From contig LBWJ01000011.1 in NCBI GenBank assembly GCA_000993595.1, positions 146,862 through 210,861 on the forward strand: 64,000 nt of DNA, in the 5' to 3' direction. The stretch is from Candidatus Peregrinibacteria bacterium GW2011_GWC2_39_14 (GTDB lineage Bacteria > Patescibacteriota > Gracilibacteria > UBA1369 > UBA12463). Of the stretch, positions 33,171 to 41,731 are shown in pieces (position 1 is the stretch's first letter; each line of letters opens with the position of its first letter). Under the pieces are notes generated by a model. That model had not been told where the DNA came from, did not search any database, and saw nothing but the letters and a program-made list of their open reading frames with translations. The position numbers and the translations under genes are program-made.

Positions 33171-33449
33171 TTACTCAGCGGCTGGCTCTGAAGGTGCCTC
33201 TTCGGCAACAGCTTCGGAAGGAGCGGCATCGCCACTCGCAACCTGAACATTAACAGCATTCAACCCTTTTGGGGATTCTGCTGTTTCGAAAGTAACTGAA
33301 TCGCCTTCTCTAAGTTCAGCGAAAGTTATTCCAACTAAAGAGTTGCTGTGAAAGAATAAATCTTTCTCGAGCCCCTCGCCTGTGATAAAGCCGAAGCCTT
33401 TAAAATAGATACAAAGGAGTTTTTCTCTTTTGCATAAAAAGCGTAGCAC
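33171..33449 (-). CDS. Cold-shock-domain-like protein
   Basis: 92 residues. RNP1-like KGFGFITGEG, RNP2-like KDLFFHSNSL and the closing GDSVTFETAESPKGLNAVNVQ give a CSD OB fold; the tail is Ala/Glu/Pro-rich. The start is doubtful: the only in-frame start is GTG at 33447-33449, giving the atypical leader MLRFLCKREKLLCIYF instead of the usual MxGxIKxF. An ATG at 33435 is in another frame. Either the N-terminal strand has diverged or a small frameshift exists. It probably binds single-stranded RNA/DNA. Confidence 0.8.
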   Translation of the reverse strand: MLRFLCKREKLLCIYFKGFGFITGEGLEKDLFFHSNSLVGITFAELREGDSVTFETAESPKGLNAVNVQVASGDAAPSEAVAEEAPSEPAAE

Positions 33450-33525
33450 GTAATTAAAGTTTTGTCGAACTTATCGCATTATTTAAAGTTACATATACAA
33501 AATTTTTGCGTTAAAATGTAATCCC

Positions 33526-34713
33526 ATGAAACAAAAACAAGTAGACAAAGTTCTCCTCAATAAATTTTTTGGACTACCGATATTCTTCTTTATAATGTGG
33601 CTTATTTTTCAAGCAATCTTCACGATTGGATCAATTCCAATGAATATGATCGATAAAGGAGTCTCGTTAATGCAAAAATACCTCACAACAGTTCTCCCAC
33701 AAGCTTGGTGGAGCGGAATGATAATAGACGGTGCAATTGGTGGAATCGGCGCAATGCTGGTTTTTATTCCTTTAATCATTCTTTTATTTTTCTTTCTATC
33801 AATTCTTCAACAAACCGGATATCTCAATCGCGCGTCGCTTCTTTTTAATTCAACATTAAAAAAAATCGGATTAAAGGGCGAATCAATCGTACCTTTGATT
33901 ATGGGATATGGATGCAATGTCCCTGCAATAATGGCAACAAGAAATCTCAAAACACAGCGAGAAAAGCTCATAACAACAATGATGATCCCATTTTTAAGTT
34001 GCAGCGCAACGCTTCCAATATTCACACTTCTTATCGCAGCTTTTTTTGAAGAAAAATGGAGAGGAACGGCTTTATTTGGACTATATCTGCTTGGTATATT
34101 ATTTGCATTTTTAACAGGAGCCGTATTCAATAAAATACTTGCGGGAAAAGTTCTAGCAGGACCATCGGATCTTCCGGAATATAAATTCCCGAAATTAAAA
34201 ACAGTCTGCAAAGCAATTTGGCAACCGGTCAAAAATTTCACCCTTAAAGCCGGAAAAATAATCCTTCCATTCTCAATATTAATATGGGTTTTATTCAGCT
34301 TTCCTCAAACAAACGGCATCCCTCCAACGATTCAAGAATCATACGCGGGACAAATCAGCATGATAATCGAACCCGCGTTCAAACCAATAGGATTTGACTG
34401 GCGAATTGTAACCGGACTGTTTGGCGCACTCGGCGCAAAAGAAGTATTCATATCAACATTTGGAATTTTATATTCAATCGAAACAAATTCAGAACAAGGC
34501 TTAATCCATGCGTTTCAAAACGATCCAACCTTCAACCCCTTTATAGCCGTAATTTTACTCATCTTCATCCTGCTTTATTCTCCATGCATTCCCGTAATTT
34601 CAATAATAAAGCACCAATTCGGAACTCGTTGGGCAATAATCAGCTTCCTTTATCCAACCGCTCTCGCATGGATAGTTTGTTTTTTGATTTATCAGATTGG
34701 GGCGCGGATTTAA
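33526..34713 (+). CDS. FeoB-like ferrous iron transporter, membrane domain only
   Basis: 395 residues with about 8-9 helices. Gate-type motifs of FeoB are present: MGYGCNVPAIMATRNLKTQREKLITTMMIPFLSCSATLPIF, GALGAKEVFISTFGILY and LLYSPCIPVISIIKHQFG. Cys residues of the transport gate (GCNVP, SCSA, PC) are kept. The roughly 270-residue N-terminal G-protein domain of normal FeoB is absent, and the upstream sequence is not coding for one. The G domain may be encoded elsewhere, or transport is not GTP-controlled. FeoA is not in the window. Confidence 0.88.
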   Translation: MKQKQVDKVLLNKFFGLPIFFFIMWLIFQAIFTIGSIPMNMIDKGVSLMQKYLTTVLPQAWWSGMIIDGAIGGIGAMLVFIPLIILLFFFLSILQQTGYLNRASLLFNSTLKKIGLKGESIVPLIMGYGCNVPAIMATRNLKTQREKLITTMMIPFLSCSATLPIFTLLIAAFFEEKWRGTALFGLYLLGILFAFLTGAVFNKILAGKVLAGPSDLPEYKFPKLKTVCKAIWQPVKNFTLKAGKIILPFSILIWVLFSFPQTNGIPPTIQESYAGQISMIIEPAFKPIGFDWRIVTGLFGALGAKEVFISTFGILYSIETNSEQGLIHAFQNDPTFNPFIAVILLIFILLYSPCIPVISIIKHQFGTRWAIISFLYPTALAWIVCFLIYQIGARI

Positions 34714-34725
34714 TAAATGCAAAAT

Positions 34726-35667
34726 TTATATCTCAAGCTCGCCAATATCAAAAACATCGTCACCTTCACCATCACTACCTGTGCTCACTCTTTCGTCAGG
34801 CGCTTTTAACGGTTTAGGCGCAACGTCAACCGCAGCCGCTTTAACAGCATCGTCTCCATCAGCGCCTTCAGCCAAAACAGCCACGCCTGCTTTAGCCAAA
34901 CCTTTTTCATCATTAACAACAACGCTGTCATCTCCATCTTCCACGTTTAATTCAATATCAGGCTCATCGGAAACAACCAAGTCACCAAGCACAAGCGCCT
35001 GACGAAGCTTCTTAATACATGCAACTTCGTATTGCCTGATCCTTTCTCTGGTAAGATTCATAACCCCACCAACACGTTCAAGAGGCCAACCGCCATCATC
35101 CGCAATGTCCAATGCGCAAGAATATCTGGGATGCATTTCCCATGGATTAAGATCCGGAAAGTTAAGTTTTATGGAACCTGTTTCAGGATTTACGTCCAAA
35201 TAAAGATTTTTGCTACATCCAACCCACGTGCAAGGACGTTTTCTGTTATCATCATTTTCAGCACAACCATTTCTCAATTCACAATCACCTCTCTTTTTAG
35301 GACGCAAAGCGTTCATAACATCATCAAGACCACTCTCGAGGATACGAACAGTTCTACCATTAAGTTTTGTCAACAATTTTTGCATCAAAGTAACCGCACG
35401 AGGATGAGAGCCAAGAGCCATATCAGGCATTTCAACGGGATCCAAATCATCATCTTCATCGCCAACGTCTAAAGCCTTTTTCTCTTCACGGGCTCTTTCA
35501 GCGATTAATTCACGATCAATTTCATCAAGCTCTCTATCTCTCATTTTTGATCGCATTTCAGCCAAAGAATCCGCCAAAACGGCAAGGTCTTTTTGTAAAG
35601 CAACAGCATCAGCTGTAGAAAATGTTAAATCCTTATCGACTTTTGGTTTATCAACGCCTCTTCCCAT
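34726..35667 (-). CDS. Sigma-region-4-like HTH regulator with CxxxxC motif (long paralogue)
   Basis: 313 residues. The N-terminal charged coiled coil (about 15-75) is rich in Glu/Arg. A middle Cys cluster is followed by CTWVGCSKNLYLDVNPETGSIKLNFPDLNPW, and SCALDIADDGGWPLERVGGVMNLTRERIRQYEVACIKKLRQA is a good match to sigma-70 region 4.2. The C-terminal part (about 225-313) is acidic and low-complexity. It shares the C-x4-C/SCALDIAD/HTH order with 17820-18203. It is probably a promoter-binding transcription factor; sigma region 2 is missing. Confidence 0.8.
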   Translation of the reverse strand: MGRGVDKPKVDKDLTFSTADAVALQKDLAVLADSLAEMRSKMRDRELDEIDRELIAERAREEKKALDVGDEDDDLDPVEMPDMALGSHPRAVTLMQKLLTKLNGRTVRILESGLDDVMNALRPKKRGDCELRNGCAENDDNRKRPCTWVGCSKNLYLDVNPETGSIKLNFPDLNPWEMHPRYSCALDIADDGGWPLERVGGVMNLTRERIRQYEVACIKKLRQALVLGDLVVSDEPDIELNVEDGDDSVVVNDEKGLAKAGVAVLAEGADGDDAVKAAAVDVAPKPLKAPDERVSTGSDGEGDDVFDIGELEI

Positions 35668-35778
35668 ATTTTATTTTTAGTTCAAGGAAAGCATTTTCGC
35701 TTCAAAATCCAAGAAAGTCAAGCAAAACTAGGTTCAAAAAATTGACAAGAACTTATAATTTGATATAAATACTCTCTC

Positions 35779-37272
35779 ATGGAACACGTACTCTCAAAAT
35801 CCCCGCTTTTAGAAATGCCTCCGCAAGAGAGAATTTTAAGCAAAGACTCTTTAAAAGCGGAAAATCTTGGACAATACACAAAAGGTGGCATGGTTTTAAA
35901 AAATGACCGTGCTCAATTAATAAGACGCGAAGATCTTGAAGGTGAACAAATATTTTACGTACCAATTAGCTGGTGCGTTCCAAATCCGGATCAACCAAGA
36001 GAAGATTTTGAATTTGACGATCAAGAAAAATTCGATCACGACCTTTTAACAGACGGACAAAGAGACGCGGCTAAAGTGACTCCAATACTCATAAACGGCG
36101 AAGTTCATTTAAAGTTCATACTTGTTGACGGAGAAAGAAGATGGCGCTCAATGACAAGACAAGGAGCCGAATATATAAAAATCAAAGTCGAATGGCATGC
36201 AACAAAAGAAGATATCTTTGAAGCAGCATTTGACAGCACAAATAGAAAAAACTTAAATCCGATTGAAGAAGCCAAATCTTATCAAAAAATGATTGCGAGA
36301 AGAATGACCGAACAGGGAATAAAAGAAACAAAAGCAATAGAACTGTTAGCAAAAGAAAAAGGAATATATGCAACACACATAAAAGGTTACCTGAAATTAT
36401 TGACATTGGACAAAAATATGCAAACGATGGTGGCAAACGGCACAGTGAAACCATCCTCGGCAATAGAAACTGCGGAGTTCTTGGACGGACAAGATGATAT
36501 AACAGGAGCAGCTTTTTCAAGAAAAGTAACAGTAATGGCGAGCGCCTTACAACACGGAAGAAATGGGAAAAAAGGAAAATTAACAGCAACAGATTTACAT
36601 GACGCTATGGTTGCAACATTAGAAGAAACAGGAAGTCCGGAGGATGCTTTAAGATTAAAAGCTGAAGGGAAATGTAGTGCATTAATAAACGCAATCGGAC
36701 AATTAGCCGCAAGATTTGAAAGCATAATGGGAACTGACGACGAAGGTGATAGCTCTGCAAAAGCTCAAACAAACAGAGCAAAAAAAGAATTACTATTCAA
36801 GAAAATGGTTGAAGTTTTACATGACAGACAAGGCCAACAGGCCGGAGAAGTTATGACAACTATTGAAGAATTAATGGAAGCAATACAAGAGTTCCACACA
36901 AAGGTTTTAAAAGTAGCAATGCAGCCGGATCCACTGGAAATTCCGGAAGGAGCACCAACGTTTACAGTAGCCGCAAAAAAATTAACCAGAATAAATTCAA
37001 TGGACGCCTTTATTATAAATAAATTAGCAGAAGCATCAGATAACAACAAGCAATACACAGCGGAAGAATTATTCGAAGCGGCACATGCGCACTCTGCATT
37101 AGTAGACGATTTCGGCTTATTTAAAGGAAATTTGGACTCCATATTACCATGCATGATTTCAGGTATAAAACTGAGAATTGACGTTAATTACAAACGCGTC
37201 AGGGACACGGAAAAAGCCGGAAAAAGAACAAAGTACGTCAAAACCTATAGATTGGCTTGGATAACAAACTAA
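35779..37272 (+). CDS. ParB/Spo0J-like nuclease-domain protein
   Basis: 497 residues. The ParB-N core (about 60-150) has VPISWCVPNPDQPREDFEF, ILINGEVHLKFILVDGERRWRSMTRQGAEYIKIKV and FDSTNRKNLNPIEEAKSY, then a helix-turn-helix-like KAIELLAKEKGIYATHIKGYLKLLTLD. The C-terminal 250 residues are unique and helical. ParB proteins are now known as CTP-binding clamps in partitioning. No parA is adjacent and I see no parS-like repeats nearby, so it may be a ParB-derived regulator. It is divergent from the sigma-4-like gene, about 110 bp apart. Confidence 0.8.
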   Translation: MEHVLSKSPLLEMPPQERILSKDSLKAENLGQYTKGGMVLKNDRAQLIRREDLEGEQIFYVPISWCVPNPDQPREDFEFDDQEKFDHDLLTDGQRDAAKVTPILINGEVHLKFILVDGERRWRSMTRQGAEYIKIKVEWHATKEDIFEAAFDSTNRKNLNPIEEAKSYQKMIARRMTEQGIKETKAIELLAKEKGIYATHIKGYLKLLTLDKNMQTMVANGTVKPSSAIETAEFLDGQDDITGAAFSRKVTVMASALQHGRNGKKGKLTATDLHDAMVATLEETGSPEDALRLKAEGKCSALINAIGQLAARFESIMGTDDEGDSSAKAQTNRAKKELLFKKMVEVLHDRQGQQAGEVMTTIEELMEAIQEFHTKVLKVAMQPDPLEIPEGAPTFTVAAKKLTRINSMDAFIINKLAEASDNNKQYTAEELFEAAHAHSALVDDFGLFKGNLDSILPCMISGIKLRIDVNYKRVRDTEKAGKRTKYVKTYRLAWITN

Positions 37273-37308
37273 AGTTAACAACTCGCGCTTTTAAGCCTTA
37301 CACCAATT

Positions 37309-37770
37309 CTATCTTCTCTTTCTTTTATACGAATATCCAAAATATCCAAATACATAGTCTTTGTTGATTTCCCTCACACGTGCGTGAAAATAACTAACAT
37401 CCAAGAGTTTATTCAAACGCTCCACCAAAGGACCATCTTTTAAACCACGCCTGGAAAGCTGATCCAAATAACCATAAAGGCGATACTGAAATTCGTCTTT
37501 AAAATAAACCGAATCTTCCCACTTCGCCAAAAAATCAAACAACTTCTCAATAATTGAAACACCCATTTCAGGATCAGCCCATCGTACATTGTAAAAAATA
37601 TATTGAATAACGTGCAAACGATCCTCGGGATTGCTTTCATTCTCTAAATAAATTCCACAATCAGGAGCCAGCCTTTCATCAAGAACCTCATTCATATCAG
37701 CAACAATTTTAGCAGCTCCGGTTAGCTCTTCTCTCTTACCTTCATCATCACCATCACCAATTGTATTCAT
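37309..37770 (-). CDS. Hypothetical protein
   Basis: 153 residues from the ATG at 37770 (MNTIGDGDDEGKREEL); the longer open frame upstream encodes unlikely hydrophobic sequence through the promoter region and is not used. Acidic N-terminus, helical centre (HVIQYIFYNVRWADPEMGVSIIEKLFDFLAKWED), and an Arg/Tyr-rich tail FGYFGYSYKRKRR. No motif recognised. A dyad at 37891-37910 may control it together with the divergent TrmB-type gene. Confidence 0.55.
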   Translation of the reverse strand: MNTIGDGDDEGKREELTGAAKIVADMNEVLDERLAPDCGIYLENESNPEDRLHVIQYIFYNVRWADPEMGVSIIEKLFDFLAKWEDSVYFKDEFQYRLYGYLDQLSRRGLKDGPLVERLNKLLDVSYFHARVREINKDYVFGYFGYSYKRKRR

Positions 37771-37890
37771 ATATTTTTGATTAATTTTTAAAGTAGGTAT
37801 AACAATAACATCAAAATGAACACCTGTCAATAAACTACGACGCACTAAATAAAATGCTTGAAAAAAGCTTAGATATAAGGTAAAATATAC

Positions 37891-37918
37891 TTGTCGACAT
37901 TTTATGACAACATATAAT
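37891..37918 (+). promoter_or_regulatory. Promoter with overlapping TTGTC/GACAA dyad before the TrmB-type gene
   Basis: TTGTCG (37891-37896), a 16-bp spacer and TATAAT (37913-37918). The inverted repeat TTGTC-10 nt-GACAA (37891-37910) overlaps the -35 and spacer. The ATG at 37921 is 2 bp after the -10, too close for this promoter to give a complete leader unless transcription starts at or just before the A of ATG. Minus-strand TTGTCA and TATATT suggest a divergent promoter. Autoregulation is inferred. Confidence 0.45.
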
Positions 37919-37920
37919 AT

Positions 37921-38658
37921 ATGGATCAATTATTCAAAAACCTCGGATTAAACAAAAAAGAAACGGAAACGTTCTTGAAAATGCTCGAACTCGGGGCCCA
38001 ACCCGCAAGCATAATCGCAAAACATATCAACTTTCCCCGCTCTTCCACTTATTTAATCCTCGAAAACTTAAAAGCTTTAAATTTAATCGAAGAATTCAAA
38101 CGCGCAGGAATAAAATATTTCAAATGCATTCCAATAAAAAACATATCAAACGTTTTAAAGGCAAAACAAAGCAAAATTGAGCATACGCTTGAAATTCTTG
38201 CTAAAGAAATTCCAACCCTGGAATCACTTGAGAACAAGCTATCAATCACGCCAAAAATAAACTTTTTTGAAGGCCACGATGCTGTTATGAACGTGTACGA
38301 AAATGTACTAAAAGAAAAAGAGTTTTACACAATATTCAATCCAAAAATCGTTAAAAAAATAATGCCGATTTATGTTCAAAAAGCTGCAGAAACAATCAAA
38401 AAAGAAAAGTTAAACGTCAAAGAATTGATAGCCGATTGCAAAGAAGCAAAAGAATATATAAAGGCTTACAAATCAGCAAATCATCAAATAAAAATCCTAC
38501 CAAACACAATGCAATTCGATTCCGACACGATAATCTGCGATGATCATATTTTCATGATTTCATACGGCGAAAAAGACATTTCCGCAGTTGGCATATATAA
38601 CAAATCTCTCGCACAAACGCAAAAAACGATCTTTGAACAGCTTTGGAGAAAGATTTAA
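37921..38658 (+). CDS. TrmB family transcriptional regulator
   Basis: 245 residues. The N-terminal winged HTH LGLNKKETETFLKMLELGAQPASIIAKHINFPRSSTYLILENLKALNLIEEF matches the TrmB signature, followed by a coiled-coil linker and an effector-like domain (PKINFFEGHDAVMNVYENVLKEKEFYTIFNP...). In archaea TrmB proteins sense sugars; CPR members are numerous and uncharacterised. It ends convergent with, and overlapping by 4 bp, the second Cys-rich gene. Confidence 0.88.
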   Translation: MDQLFKNLGLNKKETETFLKMLELGAQPASIIAKHINFPRSSTYLILENLKALNLIEEFKRAGIKYFKCIPIKNISNVLKAKQSKIEHTLEILAKEIPTLESLENKLSITPKINFFEGHDAVMNVYENVLKEKEFYTIFNPKIVKKIMPIYVQKAAETIKKEKLNVKELIADCKEAKEYIKAYKSANHQIKILPNTMQFDSDTIICDDHIFMISYGEKDISAVGIYNKSLAQTQKTIFEQLWRKI

Positions 38659-39590
38659 TGCAAAATTCCCGCATACTCTTCATCCTCAAAAACGCTCATC
38701 AAATCCCCTGCCTCAATACTATTTTTCAGCTCCGCCCAAATTTCCGAAATTTTCTTAAAATATTCCTCCTCCGAATACTCCTTATTCAAAATGCAAAACC
38801 GCTTATGGTGAAGCGCGTCACAACCAAAACAATTCTTGCATTCCTGACACTGAAAACAAAACTTGCAATCAACACAATTCATCAAAAACGCACTATAATC
38901 ACAATTAAAGCTCCAACCACCGCCAACACGCTCATACCCAAGTTCATCTTTTGTAAATGAGCAATCCACAGAGTCAATATTTTCATACGCGTTAAAATTG
39001 TAAATCCCATCGCGCGATCGAACCGTATCAAAACAATAAAAACAGTTTTGGCTGTTTTCGATGTGATTTCCAACGCAATTTTCGCTCTTTAAAATAAAAT
39101 CCCTATGCGGAATCTTCAATTTTGCGTCTTCAAAAGCACTGACAATTTGCGCCGAAATTTTGTTCTTCAAAATCGCCTCATATTCTTCTTTTGTTTTTTG
39201 CTTATTAAATACACAAAATTCCTTCTTCACAAGCCCAATGCACCCCAAACAATTTTTACATCCAGTACAATCATAACAATAAACCAAGTCATTCGAATCT
39301 TTGCAATCCTGACAAAAATCGCAATTATAACAACGATTGCAATCAACACACTCATAACAAAGCTCAACTCGTTCGCAATAAGCGCAATCCGCAACATCCA
39401 AAGCGTGATAAACCCAATACAAATAAAAACAATCCTTCATCCAACCGCTCCCGCGAGTCATATATGAATTTTTGCTATGATTCGCCCAAACATTATAATC
39501 CGAATTCTCACAGTTCCATTGAGTCAGCGCCTGTTTTGGCGTTGAAAGGAGCAACTTTTTGAAGTCCGCAAGAAAGCTCATACGGATCAA
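38655..39590 (-). CDS. Cys-rich solenoid-like protein, paralogue 2
   Basis: 311 residues, no signal peptide. It has two halves like paralogue 1. The first Cys run, LCYECVDCNRCYNCDFCQDCKD, continues to CTGCKNCLGCIGLVKKEFCVFNKQKTKEEYE. A helical linker ending IPHRDFILKSENCVGNH leads into the second run, NCVDCKFCFQCQECKNCFGC, with HHKRFCILNKEYSEEEYFKK. About 35 Cys, mainly at C-x2-C spacing. The N-terminal 60 residues contain the TQWNCENSDYN motif seen as ENSDFCN/NTDYGQ in the larger paralogues. It could bind several metal ions or be a redox or scaffold protein; no evidence picks one. Confidence 0.8.
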   Translation of the reverse strand: MIRMSFLADFKKLLLSTPKQALTQWNCENSDYNVWANHSKNSYMTRGSGWMKDCFYLYWVYHALDVADCAYCERVELCYECVDCNRCYNCDFCQDCKDSNDLVYCYDCTGCKNCLGCIGLVKKEFCVFNKQKTKEEYEAILKNKISAQIVSAFEDAKLKIPHRDFILKSENCVGNHIENSQNCFYCFDTVRSRDGIYNFNAYENIDSVDCSFTKDELGYERVGGGWSFNCDYSAFLMNCVDCKFCFQCQECKNCFGCDALHHKRFCILNKEYSEEEYFKKISEIWAELKNSIEAGDLMSVFEDEEYAGILH

Positions 39591-39632
39591 TTATAGCATT
39601 TGAACCGCATCGCCTGATATTAACTCGTCAAT

Positions 39633-40196
39633 TTAAGCAGAAGGCTCTTCATCATTAATGCTTGCAAATCTTTCAACAACAGCAGGGTTTTCAGAAAGCA
39701 ACTCAACATTAACATCGCGTGAAGGATCCTTTGAATAAAATCTAATTAAAGAATCAGCACCACAATTAAATGCATGAAAGGCATATCCGTCATCTTGTTC
39801 CGCGATCTCAATAAACTCGGTCATCACGTTAACAATTTTTTCAATTGTTTTATGAGTAAGCAATTCTTGACCTAAAAAAACAAGCAATTCAACAACGGCG
39901 CCACAAATCAAATTCAAGTCACCAGTTTTAAGAATATTCTTAATTTGCGAAACGTTTCGAGAACACGTTGGACGAACAACTCTATTATCATCCATAGTTA
40001 ATATAATAGCGCGCGATCTACGCATTGCATCTGTAGCATTCTTAAATGTATCAGAATCTGTTCTACGATACTGAAAAGGACCTTTGCCTCGACTACCGTC
40101 CCCTCTTCTATTGTCCAAAATTGTATCACTATCAAAAGTAAAGTCTTGCATAGCGCCCAATCGATCAGTATAACGTTTATTCAAATTGTCTGGCAT
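39633..40196 (-). CDS. Hypothetical protein
   Basis: 187 residues. The N-terminal half is basic and Arg/Asp-rich (DNRRGDGSRGKGPFQYRRTDSD), probably disordered. The C-terminal half is helical (LNLICGAVVELLVFLGQELLTHKTIEKIVNVMTEFIEIAEQDD), suggesting a small helical-repeat domain. There is no signal peptide. Family unknown. It shares an acidic C-terminal style with neighbouring hypotheticals. Confidence 0.55.
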   Translation of the reverse strand: MPDNLNKRYTDRLGAMQDFTFDSDTILDNRRGDGSRGKGPFQYRRTDSDTFKNATDAMRRSRAIILTMDDNRVVRPTCSRNVSQIKNILKTGDLNLICGAVVELLVFLGQELLTHKTIEKIVNVMTEFIEIAEQDDGYAFHAFNCGADSLIRFYSKDPSRDVNVELLSENPAVVERFASINDEEPSA

Positions 40197-40319
40197 ATTA
40201 AATTTGGTTTAAAAAATTAACTAAGGAAGCCAATTTAGCATTAAAATCTTAACATGTCAATATAATACAAACAACTCGCCCCACTTGCGCCGCTGCCTCC
40301 GTCCCCGTATCCTTAGCCT

Positions 40320-41204
40320 ATGACAATTTTAGATACAATTCCAACCTTCCCCGAAACGCGCGAGATCAATATTTCCGACTTCGATTTATATGAAAAATGG
40401 CGCAAAGAAAACTCCTCTGAAATGGCAGATACAATCTTTGCAAATTTATTTATATGGAGTGATTCCATGCCGGCTTTACTCAGCAAGCTTGAAAACATCT
40501 TAATCGTTACACGCATACGCAACGATCAGAAAAAAATCATATATCCAATTGGTAAATTCGACTATGAAAACATAATCGAGAAATTAATCAAAATTCCCCA
40601 AAGTATAATAAAAATTCCGGAAAAATCCGTCGAGAAATTGCAGCAACTTGGATTCAAAATAGAAGAAGATCGCGATAACTTTGAATATGTATATAAATAT
40701 GAAAATTTGGCCGAATTAAAAGGCAGAGGATACGACGGGAAGCGCAACAACATCAAATCATGCCTGTCAAAATATGATTGTATTTATGAAAAATTAACAC
40801 ACAACAATTGCGAAGACTGTCTGAAATTTCACGAAAAATGGGCCGCAACAAAGCCAGATCAAAAAAAAGAAACCAAAGATGAATATTCAGCTGTAAAAAA
40901 ATCCCTACAATATTTCAACGAATTAGAGCTTATTGGAGGCGCAATTCGAATCAATGGACAAATCGAAGCCTTCACAATTGGCGGAAAAATAAACGAAAAA
41001 ACGGCTATAATACACTCGGAAAAAGCAAATGCAAAAATTCCGGGATTGTATCAGGTTATCAACCAATGGTTTTTGATAAATTCGCTCAATAACGCCGGAA
41101 TTGAATTCGTAAATCGAGAACAAGACCTTGGAATTCCGGGCTTACGTAAAGCAAAATTAGGCTATCATCCCGACCATTTTATAAAAAAATTTTGTAAGAA
41201 TTAA
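40320..41204 (+). CDS. DUF2156 (phosphatidylglycerol lysyltransferase C-terminal-like) protein
   Basis: 294 residues. A GNAT-related double fold of the DUF2156/LPG synthase catalytic family is recognisable from YVYKYENLAELKGRGYDGKRNNIKSCLSKYD, then ELIGGAIRINGQIEAFTIGGKINEKTAIIHSEKANAKIPGLYQVINQWFL and the end FVNREQDLGIPGLRKAKLGYHPDHF. Members transfer aminoacyl or other groups, but many are untested. No membrane domain is present; a separate LPG-synthase-type membrane protein is encoded at 59680. It precedes the ECF sigma gene by 20 bp, possibly co-transcribed. Confidence 0.85.
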   Translation: MTILDTIPTFPETREINISDFDLYEKWRKENSSEMADTIFANLFIWSDSMPALLSKLENILIVTRIRNDQKKIIYPIGKFDYENIIEKLIKIPQSIIKIPEKSVEKLQQLGFKIEEDRDNFEYVYKYENLAELKGRGYDGKRNNIKSCLSKYDCIYEKLTHNNCEDCLKFHEKWAATKPDQKKETKDEYSAVKKSLQYFNELELIGGAIRINGQIEAFTIGGKINEKTAIIHSEKANAKIPGLYQVINQWFLINSLNNAGIEFVNREQDLGIPGLRKAKLGYHPDHFIKKFCKN

Positions 41205-41224
41205 ACAAGTCGCACGTAATACAA

Positions 41225-41731
41225 ATGACTAATAAAAACGATATACATCAAGAATTTTTGAAAGCATATGAAGCATTTTCAGACGGAATATTCAGACACA
41301 TATATTTCCGCCTGATGAACCGTGAAAGAGCGTTGGAGCTCATGCAAGATACATTCATGAAAACCTGGGACTATATCGGGAAAAAAGGCGCAAAAGACAC
41401 AATCAAATCGTTACTTTACAAAATAGCCAACAACCTGCTTATCGACGAATACCGCAAGAAAAAAGAAGAATCCCTAGAACAACTCGCGGAAAAAGGAATA
41501 GTGCCAAAAATCGCAATCAGCACGGAAAAAATCGACATAAAAATGGAAAGCGAAAAAGCACTTAAAGTAATGGAAAAGCTGGAAGATAAATATAAAGAAG
41601 CAATCACAATGAGATACGTAGAAGAAATGTCGATTCAAGAAATGGCGAAAACGACCGGAGAAAGCGAAAACAACATATCAGTACGCATAAATAGAGCATT
41701 AAAACAGTTAAAACAATTATTAAATGGATAA
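41225..41731 (+). CDS. ECF-type RNA polymerase sigma factor
   Basis: 168 residues. Region 2 is FRHIYFRLMNRERALELMQDTFMKTWDYIGKKGAKDTIKSLLYKIANNLLIDEYRKKK; region 4 is LEDKYKEAITMRYVEEMSIQEMAKTTGESENNISVRINRALKQLKQ. It overlaps the downstream anti-sigma-like gene by 8 bp, the classic coupled arrangement. It is distinct from the other ECF factor at 13173, so at least two envelope-type signal systems are present. Confidence 0.92.
   Translation: MTNKNDIHQEFLKAYEAFSDGIFRHIYFRLMNRERALELMQDTFMKTWDYIGKKGAKDTIKSLLYKIANNLLIDEYRKKKEESLEQLAEKGIVPKIAISTEKIDIKMESEKALKVMEKLEDKYKEAITMRYVEEMSIQEMAKTTGESENNISVRINRALKQLKQLLNG

Noticed and set aside
35779..37272. Replication origin/partition locus next to the ParB-like gene
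   Set aside because: No parA, dnaA, DnaA-box cluster or parS-like palindromes were seen nearby.
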